Source of the DNA: Streptomyces sp. GESEQ-35
Lineage (GTDB): Bacteria > Actinomycetota > Actinomycetes > Streptomycetales > Streptomycetaceae
Reading direction: 5' to 3'
DNA: 64,000 nucleotides
NCBI RefSeq assembly: GCF_017948485.1
Contig: NZ_JAFFSX010000008.1
Location: 124,001 to 188,000 of the forward strand
Under the pieces are notes generated by a model. That model was not told where the DNA came from and made no database searches. It saw only the letters and a program-made list of their open reading frames with translations. Position 1 is the stretch's first letter, and every line of letters starts with the position of its first letter. The position numbers were made by a program, and so were the translations under genes. Shown piece after piece: positions 1 through 9,137 of the stretch.

Positions 1-1
1 A

Positions 2-3000
2 ATACATCAACACGTACTGGGTGAACATCGCGCACCAGCACTGCGGATCGACGACCACGAAGTGCAGCGACGGCTGGCCACCGGTCAGGAAACCGCCCCC
101 GTTCTATCCCCGCCGCTGAACGAGCTCGACGCAGCTGTCGTGCTCTTCACATCGGGAACGACGGGCAACCCGAAAGGCGTTGCCGTTTCGCACCGTGGCC
201 TGGTGAACCGCCTCGCATGGGGTCACCAGGTACTGGACTACAAACCGGACAGTGTGGCGCTGTCGAAGAGCGGCGTGGGTTTCGTCGACGCTGTGACCGA
301 GCTGTTCGGGCCGATGATCGCCGGTGCCCGAATCGTGGTCGTGCCCGCGGAAACCGCGCAAGATCCAGCCGGCCTGCTCGACACAATCGCCCGACACCGC
401 GTCACACATCTGCTGACCGTGCCCAGCCTGGCCGACGTCCTCGTCCGCCACGACGACGCACCCACAGCGCTGACCACGATCCGGTCCTGGGTTTCCTCCG
501 GTGAAGCACTCACCCCGGGCACCGCGACCACCATGCGAACGACCGCACCACAAGCAATACTGCACAACTTCTACGGTTCAACCGAGGTTACCGGCGATGG
601 CACAGCGGCCATCATCACCCACACCGAGAACACCCCGATCGGTGCACCGGTCGCGAACACGACAGCGCACGTTCTTGACGCGTGGCTGCGTCCAGTACCG
701 GCCGGTGTCGCAGGAGAGCTCTACCTGGGTGGAGTGCAACTCGCCGACGGATACGTCGCACGCCCGGGCCTGACCGCTGACCGATTCGTGGCTGATCCGT
801 TCAGTGACCAGGGCACGCGGCTGTATCGCACCGGCGATGTCGTGCGATGGAACTCCCTAGGGCAGTTGGAGTACCTCGGCCGCAGCGATGATCAGGTGAA
901 AATACGCGGATACCGGATCGAACCCGGCGAAATCCGCGCCGTCCTCGAACGACACCCAGCAGTATCGGGTGCCGCCATCACCGCCTTGGACCATCCCGCC
1001 GGCGGAAAATACCTCGCCGCATACGTCACCACGGCAAGTACCGCGGACGCCGAGGATGCAGCGCTGTTCGACACCCTGCGCGAGCATCTTGCACGGTCGC
1101 TGCCGGACTACATGATGCCCACAACCTTGATGCTCCTGGACCGATTCCCGGTCACCGCCAACGGGAAGCTAGATCGCCACGCGTTGCCGCAACCAGACCT
1201 CGCCGCAGGTGCAGCCGATGGCCGGCCACCGCAAACCGCCACCGAGATCGCCCTCGCCGGCATCTTCCGCGACGTACTACACCTCGACAACAACACCGAT
1301 CTCGGCGTGGACAGCGACTTCTTCCGCCTGGGCGGGCACTCGCTGCTGGCCGCACGAGTCGTCGCACGCGCCAACGCACAACTCGGCGCCGCGCTGACAC
1401 TCCGCGATGTCTTCGACCACCCCCGCATCAGCGAACTCGCCCACATCGCCGACACCACCACCGGAACCACCGAGACATCCGGCACACGAATCGGCGACCT
1501 ACCACGCCCCGCCCTGATACCAGTCTCCTACGGACAGCAATCACTCTGGTTCACAGAGCAGATCGCAGGGCGTCCGATCTATCGGACTGAAATCGTGCTG
1601 CAAGCAGGCGTGCGGCTCGAGCTGGATGCTTTGGCAACGGCGGTACGTCGGGTAGTTGCTCGTCACGAGATATTGCGCACGATCCTCGTGCCGGACGAGG
1701 AGACCTCATCGCTCCGCCAGGTCATCTACGCGGAACCCGACGACGACACCAAGGTCCTGGAGGTCGAACACGTCGGTCCTGAGCTGCTCAGCGACAAGAT
1801 CGCTCAGGTTGCCGCACTGCCACTTGACTTCACCTCCGAGTTCGGGCTGAAGTTTCATTTGTTGCGGCATTCCGATGGCGATGTGCTGGTAGCTTACGGG
1901 CATCACATAGTTACCGATGCGGATTCCTTTGGGATCCTAGTTCACGAGCTGAACAAGTTCTATCTCGAAGCGGCTGCCGGCAATTCCACCGAGGTCGCGC
2001 CCTTGTCGATCCAGTATGCCGACTTCGCGGTCTGGCAGCGACATGTGCTGGGCAGCCGGAGAGATCCGGAGTCTCGCTATCAATCAGACCTGCGGTACTG
2101 GCAGGACATGCTGTCAGATCTCCCGACGGAAACCGTCCTACCCCTCGACCAGCCACGCGACGGATCCGAAGAACGAACCATACGACCTGCCACCACGTCC
2201 CTCACCGGCAATGAGACAGCCACGGTCGACGAATTCCTGGTCGAGCACAAGGCAACACCGCTGCAGGCGTTGATTGCGGCATTTTCGTTGGCGCTCTGGG
2301 ATGAAGGTGCCGGCGATACGGTACCTATCGGCACCCCGGCCAGTTTGCGCGACCAGCCCGAGTTGCAGGACCTCATCGGGTACTTCGTGAACACCGTCGT
2401 GGTGCGCGCCGATATCGACGCTTCAACCGGGTTCGCGCAGACGCTGCTCCGTTGCCGCGATCGCATGCTCGAAGCTGCTGACCACAAGCTCGTTCCGTTC
2501 GAGCACGTCGTCGAGGCGGTGAACCCGCCGCGGCAGGTCGGGATCAGTCCGCTTTTCCAGGTGATGGCCGCCTACGTGGATCGCGGTGGAGATTCGGGTG
2601 CGGCGTCGCCGTTCACCAACTACGCCTCGACCACTGCGGATGGCCCGCTGGCATCTCAGCCTGCGCTGTTCGATCTCGTGTCGAGTATTGAAAGACTTGA
2701 CAGCGGCGCATTCGGAATGAATCTGAACGCGGCCCGCGAGTTGTTCTCGGCGGAAACCACGTCACGATTGTTGCGGAACACGGCGCGCTTCCTTGTGCTT
2801 GGATCCCAGCACCCGGATTTGACGGTCAAGCAACTCGCCCAGATCGTTCGTGTCGGCGACGAGGGCCGGACCAAAGCTGACAACAACGTCGGTGACATTC
2901 GCCGCTTCCGCCTGCCGCTTGAAGATTTCGACATCAGCGTGGCTCCGCTCTGGCGGGCGGCGATCGACCACGTCAGTCACGCCCTGTCGGGAGCAAGCCT

Positions 3001-6000
3001 CGCCTTGCGCTTGGCGATCCGCGACAGCGGCGCCGGTGAACTGGTCGCCGAGACCGGCAATCCTGAGATGCTGGATGCGGTCAGGGAGAAGCTCACCGAG
3101 CTGGTCACTGCATATCAGGCAAAAATTCCGATGGTCGTCGTCACGTCTACTCGGGCCGCGGCTGGATACGATGACGACGAATTGACGGCTCTCCTTGACG
3201 ATCCGTTCTGGGAGGACTGGGCAGATCAGCTCGCTGATGCGACCGCCACTGTGCTGCGGCGGCGAGGCGACTCGGTAGCTTCGGTAGCGTCAAGTGTCAC
3301 GGCTGGACGAGCGGCTCCCGCCGCCGACGAAACTTCCCTACAGTCCGTTGTGTTGACGGCCGTGGCCAAGGCCTTGGCGGGGATCGCTGAAGGTGATCTG
3401 CTCGTGGAGTTCCACGAGTCCGACGGTCCCCTGATGACGCGTAGATTCCCCGTGTTGCTTGACGACGGCGAAGTCATCGGGCTGAGCCCGGAGCGAGCGG
3501 TCGAATACGCCGCGCTGGCCGGACACCCCCGGTTCAGCCGCTTCTTCGATGATCTTCCGATCCCACGGATCCGCGTGGGTGTGTTCCGCAGCCAAGCGGA
3601 GCTGATCGCCGAGCCTGCCGCGGGTGTCGGCGTACCAGAGGATGGACTCGGCATCCATGTCCACGTCGCGGGTCGTGAACCCGACGACTACGTCGTCCGC
3701 GTCTGGGTGGAGTCGGCGGACACCGTTGATGTCGACACGAAGGCGCTGGCCGCCGCCATCACCGAAGAGATCGGCAGAGCCGGAGTCCCTGCCCTCGGCC
3801 GCGAGCGTCGAGATGCATTCACTCTGCGTCGCGCGGACCGGGTCACGTTGACGCCCGGCGAAGAAGAATCCATCCGAGCCCGCTACGGGCACGACGCCCA
3901 GATCCTTCCGCTTGCCCCGTTGCAACGCGGATTGTTCTATCACCTGCTGCGGTCCCGGGAATCCGACGACCACAACACCTACGTCTCGCAGATCACCCGG
4001 CAGATTGCGGGAGATCTCGATCCCGAGCGGATGACGACGTCCATCGCCAGTGCGATGGAGCGGTACCCCAACCTCCAGGCAGCGTTCGTCCCTCCCGGGG
4101 ACGTACAGGTGATCCCGTCCGGTGTCGAAGTCCCGGTGCGGGTCATCCGATTGGACGAGTGGGGTGGCCTCGGGGTCGATGTGGAGCAGTTCCTGGCGGC
4201 CGAGCGAGGTGAGCCGTTCGACTTCGAGGTCCCGCCGCTGATCCGGTTCACGCTGCTCGAACACGGCCACCAAGCGTGGACGTTGGTCATGAGTTTTGAG
4301 CACATCCTGCTGGATGGCTGGTCCATCAACGCGCTGTTCGCCGAAATCCTCAGCATCTACGCCGATGACGGATACGTCGATCGCGTGCGACCGTCGTCTT
4401 TCCGCTCCTACCTGGACTGGGTCGACGACCAGGATCCCGCTACCGCCTATCGCGCCTGGGACGGCTACCTCGCGGAACTGGCCGGCCCGACGTTGCTGTG
4501 CCCTGACTTCGTCGACCTCGGTGAGGCACAGAGCGAGACCGGTGAACTTCACCTCGATCTCAGCCCGGCAGAGGCCGCGATGGTGTTCCGTACCGCACGA
4601 GATGCCAAGGTCACGGTGGGCACCTTGCTGCAGACCGCCTGGGGGATCGCGCTCAGCCGGCTCACGGGAAGCAATGACGTCGTCTTCGGTAACACCGTTT
4701 CCGGCCGGCCGCCGTCGTTGCCCGACGCTGACCGAATCATCGGGCTGCTGTTCAACACGGTCCCGATGCGGGTGAATCTGCCTCCGTTCGAAACGAATCG
4801 GCAGCTGCTCGCCCGGGTCCAGTCCGAGCAGCTGCTCGTCATCGACTACCCGCAAGCCGCTCTGACACAGATCCAGACCAATGCAGGCGTTCCTGTCCTG
4901 TTCGACACGCTGTTCGTGGTGCAGAACGTGCCGCTCGGCAAGGCTGCGGGGCAAGACACAGCCGGGTTGCAGGTCGTCGGCGCAAAGGTTGATGACGCAA
5001 CCCACTACCCGGTGACGTTCGCGATCGACCCGGAAGAACGCGACGGAGCGGCGACCGTGCACGTGCGCCTGTCCTACCGCCGGGACGTTTTCGATGCCCC
5101 GGCCGCGGAGCTGTTGCTCAAGCGCTACGTCCAGGTGCTCGTTTCTCTTACTCGCCGGCTTGACGAGCCCGTTGGTACGTTGTCCGCCCTGTTGCCGGAC
5201 GAGACTGCCCCGCATACGGGTATCGCCGCTGATCTCATCCGCGACATCGAACCGGTCACGGTCGCTGAGTTGCTGCACCGGCAGGTGCGGCTGTCCGGAT
5301 CGGAGACGGCGCTTGTCGCCGGAGATCGCTTGTTCACCTTCGCGGAGTTCTTCGCCGAGGTGAACCGCTACGGCCGACTTCTGCTCGACGAGGGAGTGCG
5401 CCCAGAGCATCGGGTCGCGCTGCTGCTGCCGCGCGACGAGCGCACGGTCATCGCGATGTTCGCGGTGTTCGCCATTGGAGCCGCCTACGTCCCGGTGGAC
5501 AGTGAACTGCCGGACGAACGGATCGGCTACATGATCGAGGTCGCTGAACCGACCGTCACTCTGGTGACCGACCGCGACGTGGATCGGCTCACCGGCGCCG
5601 TCGGCAAGGTGATCAACCTGGATTCCACGACGACGGTGGACCGCCTCGCGCAGACCGAAACAGCTCCGATCACGGCAGCGGAACGCGGCGGGCAGGTCTC
5701 GCTCGACAACCTCGCGTACATCATCTTCACCTCGGGAACCACCGGACGGCCCAAGGGAGTTGCCGTCGGCTATCGCGGACTGACAAATATGTACGTCAAC
5801 CACGTCGAGAAGATCTTCGATCGGGTGGTGGACCACCAGCGCGGGCGCCGGTTGAAGATCGCGCACACGACGTCCTTCTCCTTTGATGCCTCGTGGGAGC
5901 AACTGTTCTGGCTCCTGAACGGGCACGAGGTTCACGTCATCGACGAGGAGATGCGACGCGACCATCAGCGGCTGCTGGCTCACTATGACGAGGTGCGTAT

Positions 6001-7846
6001 GGACGGGTTCGATGTGACCCCGTCCTACGGGCAACTGCTGGTCGAAGAAGGGCTGCTCGAGCGAGACCGGCCGGCCGGCCGGTCCGTGTCTTCCGATGCG
6101 CCCGGTGTCGTCTTCGTCTCCCTTGGTGGCGAGGCCGTCCCCGACCGGCTCTGGCAACAGCTGCGCGGCGCCCCCGGAGTCGAGTCGTACAACCTTTACG
6201 GACCTACCGAGTACACCATCAACGCCCTCGGCGCCGACCTGGCCGACAGCACCAACTCGAGTGTCGGGACGCCGATCTTCAACACCCGGGCCTACATCCT
6301 CGACGAGAACCTGCAACCTGCCCTTCCCGGTGTCGCCGGCGAGCTCTACCTGGCCGGCGAAGGAACCGCGCGCGGATACTGGGGCCAGTCCGCGCTGACC
6401 GCCGAACGTTTCGTCGCCTGCCCGTGGGAACCCGCAGAACGCATGTATCGCACCGGAGATCTCGCCCGGTGGAACGAAGCCGGGATGATTGATTACCTCG
6501 GTCGCGCCGACGAGCAGATCAAGATTCGCGGTTATCGCATCGAACCGGACGAGATCCGGGACGTGGTGCAAGAGTTCCCCGAGGTAACGCGCGCCGAAGT
6601 GGTCGCCTTCGAGCATGCCACGGGGCTACAACTGGCTGCCTACTACAGTACGACCGCGGACCTCGACATCAGTGAGTCGTTGCGCAACCATCTGGCCAGG
6701 TACTTGCCTGACTACATGGTCCCGGCAGCCCTTGTCCCGGTGGAGTCCTTCCCCCTCACCCCGACCGGCAAGCTGGATCGCCGAGCGTTGCCTGCGGCTG
6801 ACGTGGCCGCGTCCGGAGTCAGCGCGGGCCGGGCACTCGAGTCGGAGACGGAGCTGGCGGTGGCCGCGATCTTCCGTGCTGTGCTCGACCTCGACGAGGG
6901 ACTGGTCCTGGGCGCCGCAAACGACTTCTTCCGGCTGGGCGGGCATTCGCTCGCGGCAATGCGGCTTGCGTCGCAGATGAATCGCGCGTTCCCCGTGAAC
7001 ATAGCGATGCGGGACGTCATCTCCGCTTCAACGATCGGCGCACTGAGTGCGGTGGTCGACAAGAAGATGCAGCCGGGCGCCGATCCCGAGGTCGACATCA
7101 CCGCGATCGCGACCCGATTCACTCAGTCCCTGAACGGCCGCACTCTGTTCTGCGCGCACCCGAAGTTCGGCGCCTCGTCCATGTACTCGGAATTGTCGAG
7201 ATACCTCCCGGACGGGGTCGGGCTGGTCGGGATCGATGATCCGGCGATCATCGGCCTGGAGATCGAGTTCGATGACCTCGACGACCTCGCCTCGACCTAT
7301 GCCGACGTCATCCAGGGGCTACAGCCGGCCGGACCGTACGAACTGCTGGGTTGGTCGTACGGCGCACACATCATGTTTGCCGTGGCGCGCCAGCTCCTCT
7401 CCCGAGGCGAGCGTGTCAGCCCCCTGGTGATCGTGGATGCCATGCCTGCCGGTTCAGAAGACTCGACGGAGCTCCTCGTGCGACCGGGATCTGGCGAGTC
7501 GATGCGTGACGAAATGCTGAAAGCCTTCGGCCAGGAAGCGTTCAACGAGTTGCTCGCCGACGCGAAACAACTCAAGGCTGTCGAGACGGCCGGCCGTCGT
7601 TGTGATGTCCTGACGTCCGCGCTGACGCGGGGCAGTCTCGACATCGAGACGCTCGTGATCGCGTCATCCGCGACTCACACGCCCCGAGTGGCGGAGCTGG
7701 GCCGTGAGGACGCGCTGGGATGGAGTAGCCACCTGACCAACTTTTCGTTCTTCGTCGCTGAAGACGAAGACCATCAGTCCATCCTCGAGCCCGATTCCGG
7801 TCTGCTGAAATGGGGCCCACTGCTGACGAACTTGTTGGACGGCTGA
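2..7846 (+). CDS. Non-ribosomal peptide synthetase, 5'-truncated, ends in thioesterase
   Basis: The frame is open from base 2, so the gene starts upstream. Numbering from the GTG at 62, the order is: partial adenylation domain (A3 FTSGTTGNPKG near 29-39, A10 GKLDR near 368), carrier protein (GGHSLLAA near 422), condensation domain about 481-930 with HHIVTDADS, an atypical stretch 935-1270, a second condensation domain about 1275-1720 (PLAPLQRGLFYHLL, FEHILLDGWS), a complete adenylation domain about 1735-2245 (FTSGTTGRPKG, NLYGPTEYT, KIRGYRIEP), carrier protein (GGHSLAAM) and a type I thioesterase about 2360-2594 with GWSYG (Ser about 2432) and a late His in EDEDHQSIL. It releases the finished peptide. 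With the iron-boxed aryl-AMP ligase nearby, a siderophore product is inferred. No A or carrier domain lies between the two C domains, which is odd. Substrates are not predicted with confidence. Confidence 0.95.
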   Translation: MHQHVLGEHRAPALRIDDHEVQRRLATGQETAPVLSPPLNELDAAVVLFTSGTTGNPKGVAVSHRGLVNRLAWGHQVLDYKPDSVALSKSGVGFVDAVTELFGPMIAGARIVVVPAETAQDPAGLLDTIARHRVTHLLTVPSLADVLVRHDDAPTALTTIRSWVSSGEALTPGTATTMRTTAPQAILHNFYGSTEVTGDGTAAIITHTENTPIGAPVANTTAHVLDAWLRPVPAGVAGELYLGGVQLADGYVARPGLTADRFVADPFSDQGTRLYRTGDVVRWNSLGQLEYLGRSDDQVKIRGYRIEPGEIRAVLERHPAVSGAAITALDHPAGGKYLAAYVTTASTADAEDAALFDTLREHLARSLPDYMMPTTLMLLDRFPVTANGKLDRHALPQPDLAAGAADGRPPQTATEIALAGIFRDVLHLDNNTDLGVDSDFFRLGGHSLLAARVVARANAQLGAALTLRDVFDHPRISELAHIADTTTGTTETSGTRIGDLPRPALIPVSYGQQSLWFTEQIAGRPIYRTEIVLQAGVRLELDALATAVRRVVARHEILRTILVPDEETSSLRQVIYAEPDDDTKVLEVEHVGPELLSDKIAQVAALPLDFTSEFGLKFHLLRHSDGDVLVAYGHHIVTDADSFGILVHELNKFYLEAAAGNSTEVAPLSIQYADFAVWQRHVLGSRRDPESRYQSDLRYWQDMLSDLPTETVLPLDQPRDGSEERTIRPATTSLTGNETATVDEFLVEHKATPLQALIAAFSLALWDEGAGDTVPIGTPASLRDQPELQDLIGYFVNTVVVRADIDASTGFAQTLLRCRDRMLEAADHKLVPFEHVVEAVNPPRQVGISPLFQVMAAYVDRGGDSGAASPFTNYASTTADGPLASQPALFDLVSSIERLDSGAFGMNLNAARELFSAETTSRLLRNTARFLVLGSQHPDLTVKQLAQIVRVGDEGRTKADNNVGDIRRFRLPLEDFDISVAPLWRAAIDHVSHALSGASLALRLAIRDSGAGELVAETGNPEMLDAVREKLTELVTAYQAKIPMVVVTSTRAAAGYDDDELTALLDDPFWEDWADQLADATATVLRRRGDSVASVASSVTAGRAAPAADETSLQSVVLTAVAKALAGIAEGDLLVEFHESDGPLMTRRFPVLLDDGEVIGLSPERAVEYAALAGHPRFSRFFDDLPIPRIRVGVFRSQAELIAEPAAGVGVPEDGLGIHVHVAGREPDDYVVRVWVESADTVDVDTKALAAAITEEIGRAGVPALGRERRDAFTLRRADRVTLTPGEEESIRARYGHDAQILPLAPLQRGLFYHLLRSRESDDHNTYVSQITRQIAGDLDPERMTTSIASAMERYPNLQAAFVPPGDVQVIPSGVEVPVRVIRLDEWGGLGVDVEQFLAAERGEPFDFEVPPLIRFTLLEHGHQAWTLVMSFEHILLDGWSINALFAEILSIYADDGYVDRVRPSSFRSYLDWVDDQDPATAYRAWDGYLAELAGPTLLCPDFVDLGEAQSETGELHLDLSPAEAAMVFRTARDAKVTVGTLLQTAWGIALSRLTGSNDVVFGNTVSGRPPSLPDADRIIGLLFNTVPMRVNLPPFETNRQLLARVQSEQLLVIDYPQAALTQIQTNAGVPVLFDTLFVVQNVPLGKAAGQDTAGLQVVGAKVDDATHYPVTFAIDPEERDGAATVHVRLSYRRDVFDAPAAELLLKRYVQVLVSLTRRLDEPVGTLSALLPDETAPHTGIAADLIRDIEPVTVAELLHRQVRLSGSETALVAGDRLFTFAEFFAEVNRYGRLLLDEGVRPEHRVALLLPRDERTVIAMFAVFAIGAAYVPVDSELPDERIGYMIEVAEPTVTLVTDRDVDRLTGAVGKVINLDSTTTVDRLAQTETAPITAAERGGQVSLDNLAYIIFTSGTTGRPKGVAVGYRGLTNMYVNHVEKIFDRVVDHQRGRRLKIAHTTSFSFDASWEQLFWLLNGHEVHVIDEEMRRDHQRLLAHYDEVRMDGFDVTPSYGQLLVEEGLLERDRPAGRSVSSDAPGVVFVSLGGEAVPDRLWQQLRGAPGVESYNLYGPTEYTINALGADLADSTNSSVGTPIFNTRAYILDENLQPALPGVAGELYLAGEGTARGYWGQSALTAERFVACPWEPAERMYRTGDLARWNEAGMIDYLGRADEQIKIRGYRIEPDEIRDVVQEFPEVTRAEVVAFEHATGLQLAAYYSTTADLDISESLRNHLARYLPDYMVPAALVPVESFPLTPTGKLDRRALPAADVAASGVSAGRALESETELAVAAIFRAVLDLDEGLVLGAANDFFRLGGHSLAAMRLASQMNRAFPVNIAMRDVISASTIGALSAVVDKKMQPGADPEVDITAIATRFTQSLNGRTLFCAHPKFGASSMYSELSRYLPDGVGLVGIDDPAIIGLEIEFDDLDDLASTYADVIQGLQPAGPYELLGWSYGAHIMFAVARQLLSRGERVSPLVIVDAMPAGSEDSTELLVRPGSGESMRDEMLKAFGQEAFNELLADAKQLKAVETAGRRCDVLTSALTRGSLDIETLVIASSATHTPRVAELGREDALGWSSHLTNFSFFVAEDEDHQSILEPDSGLLKWGPLLTNLLDG

Positions 7847-7858
7847 GCGGATTTCGTG

Positions 7859-7894
7859 GTCTGGTGCAGTACGGCGCGCCGTACTGCACCAGAC
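7859..7894. terminator. 36-bp perfect palindrome, bidirectional terminator
   Basis: A perfect inverted repeat centred at 7876.5 lies 12 bp after the NRPS stop and 18 bp before the stop of the convergent monooxygenase. Its position and symmetry fit a hairpin that ends transcription from both sides. There is no T-run, as is common in actinomycetes. Confidence 0.8.
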
Positions 7895-7912
7895 TCGTCG
7901 AACTCGAGTTCC

Positions 7913-9133
7913 TCAGGGGATGGCGGCAGCGTCTTGCAGGCTGTCGAACAGGGCCGCGCGGCGCATGTAGGCACGAGCGGTGTCGAACTTCTCGGCGGTG
8001 CGGCGCAGTTCGTTGAAGTTGTGTCGACGCACCTCGGGGTCGCGTTCCTCCAACAGCCGTTTGTTGGCGATCGTCTGGGCCTGTACGTAGTTCACCGCGG
8101 CATGGCGGCGCTGGCGGCTGTAAAGGTCGAGCAGGTCGTCGCCGGCCTCACCGGCGATCACCTTCGCGAGCTTCTCCGTCAGGTTGATGGCGTCATGGAT
8201 GCCGCCGTTCATGCCCATGCCGCCGATCGGGTTGTTCACGTGCGCGCTATCGCCGGCGAGCAGGATGCGCCCCTGACGGAAGGTCGCGGCCACGCGCTGA
8301 TTGACTGGGTAGACGTTGCGGTACTCGACGTCGTACGAGCCAGTCTTCGGCAAGAACTTCTGCAACCGCTGCTCGACGCGCGCCGGCGACAACGCGGTGG
8401 CGTCGTCCTCGTCGTGGCCGATCGGCAGGATCACTCGCCAGAGCCCCTCGGGCGTTTCTCCCCTCACCTTGAACACGTTGGCCCACTCATTGGGGTCGGA
8501 GAAGTAGTTGCGAAACGCCAGATCCGGCTTGACGGTCTTGAGGTCGAAGCTGGTCGCGATCTTGATGAACCGCTCCGGATAGGTGAATCCTTCGAATTCG
8601 ATGCCGACGAGCTTGCGCACCGTCGATCGGCCACCGTCACAGCCGACGACGTAGGCCGCCGGCATACGTTCTGTGCCGGCAGGTGAGGTGTACTCCACCT
8701 CGATGCCGCTCGCGGTTTCGGTCAGACCGGTCAGCGTGTGGGAGAACCGCACGTCGAAGTCGGATTCGTTCGCGTATTCCTCGGCGATGGCAGCGGTCAG
8801 CTTGTACTGCTCGTACTGCAGTACGTACGGGAACCGGAACTCATCCTTGAGACGGCCGAGATCGAACTCCGCCACGACCTCTCCGGTCGGCCGGTCGTGG
8901 AAGCGATAGGTGCTCGAGAGCAGACTGTGCGCCCGGATCTTCTCTGTGATGCCCAGGTCGTCGAGCATCTCCAGTGTGCTCGGATGGATGGTCGCCGCGC
9001 GCTGATCCTGCACCGGCGCCGGCTCGGACTCGAGAACGGTCACCGGGATACCGCGCCGATTCAGCGCCAGCGCGCAAACCATTCCGACGGGGCCCGCGCC
9101 CACGACGAGGACACGTGTGGTCTCGTTCGACAT
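7913..9133 (-). CDS. FAD-dependent aromatic monooxygenase (class A, PHBH fold)
   Basis: 406 aa. The N-terminus has the Rossmann motif VVGAGPVGM. The DG motif is VVGCDGGRSTVRK near 160-172, and the FAD ribityl GD motif is ILLAGDSAHVNNPIGGMGMN near 285-305. This is the usual layout of single-component NAD(P)H-dependent hydroxylases acting on aromatic acids or phenols. It lies 4 bp behind the aryl-AMP ligase, so it is co-transcribed from the iron-boxed promoter. Inference: it hydroxylates the aryl acid starter (a salicylate- or benzoate-type acid) or tailors the peptide. A role in degradation is less likely given the neighbours. Confidence 0.88.
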   Translation of the reverse strand: MSNETTRVLVVGAGPVGMVCALALNRRGIPVTVLESEPAPVQDQRAATIHPSTLEMLDDLGITEKIRAHSLLSSTYRFHDRPTGEVVAEFDLGRLKDEFRFPYVLQYEQYKLTAAIAEEYANESDFDVRFSHTLTGLTETASGIEVEYTSPAGTERMPAAYVVGCDGGRSTVRKLVGIEFEGFTYPERFIKIATSFDLKTVKPDLAFRNYFSDPNEWANVFKVRGETPEGLWRVILPIGHDEDDATALSPARVEQRLQKFLPKTGSYDVEYRNVYPVNQRVAATFRQGRILLAGDSAHVNNPIGGMGMNGGIHDAINLTEKLAKVIAGEAGDDLLDLYSRQRRHAAVNYVQAQTIANKRLLEERDPEVRRHNFNELRRTAEKFDTARAYMRRAALFDSLQDAAAIP

Positions 9134-9137
9134 GGGC

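Noticed and set aside
3338..6616. 1092-codon open frame on the minus strand inside the NRPS
   Set aside because: Antisense to strongly conserved NRPS domains; the translation shows no family and arises from GC-rich codon structure.
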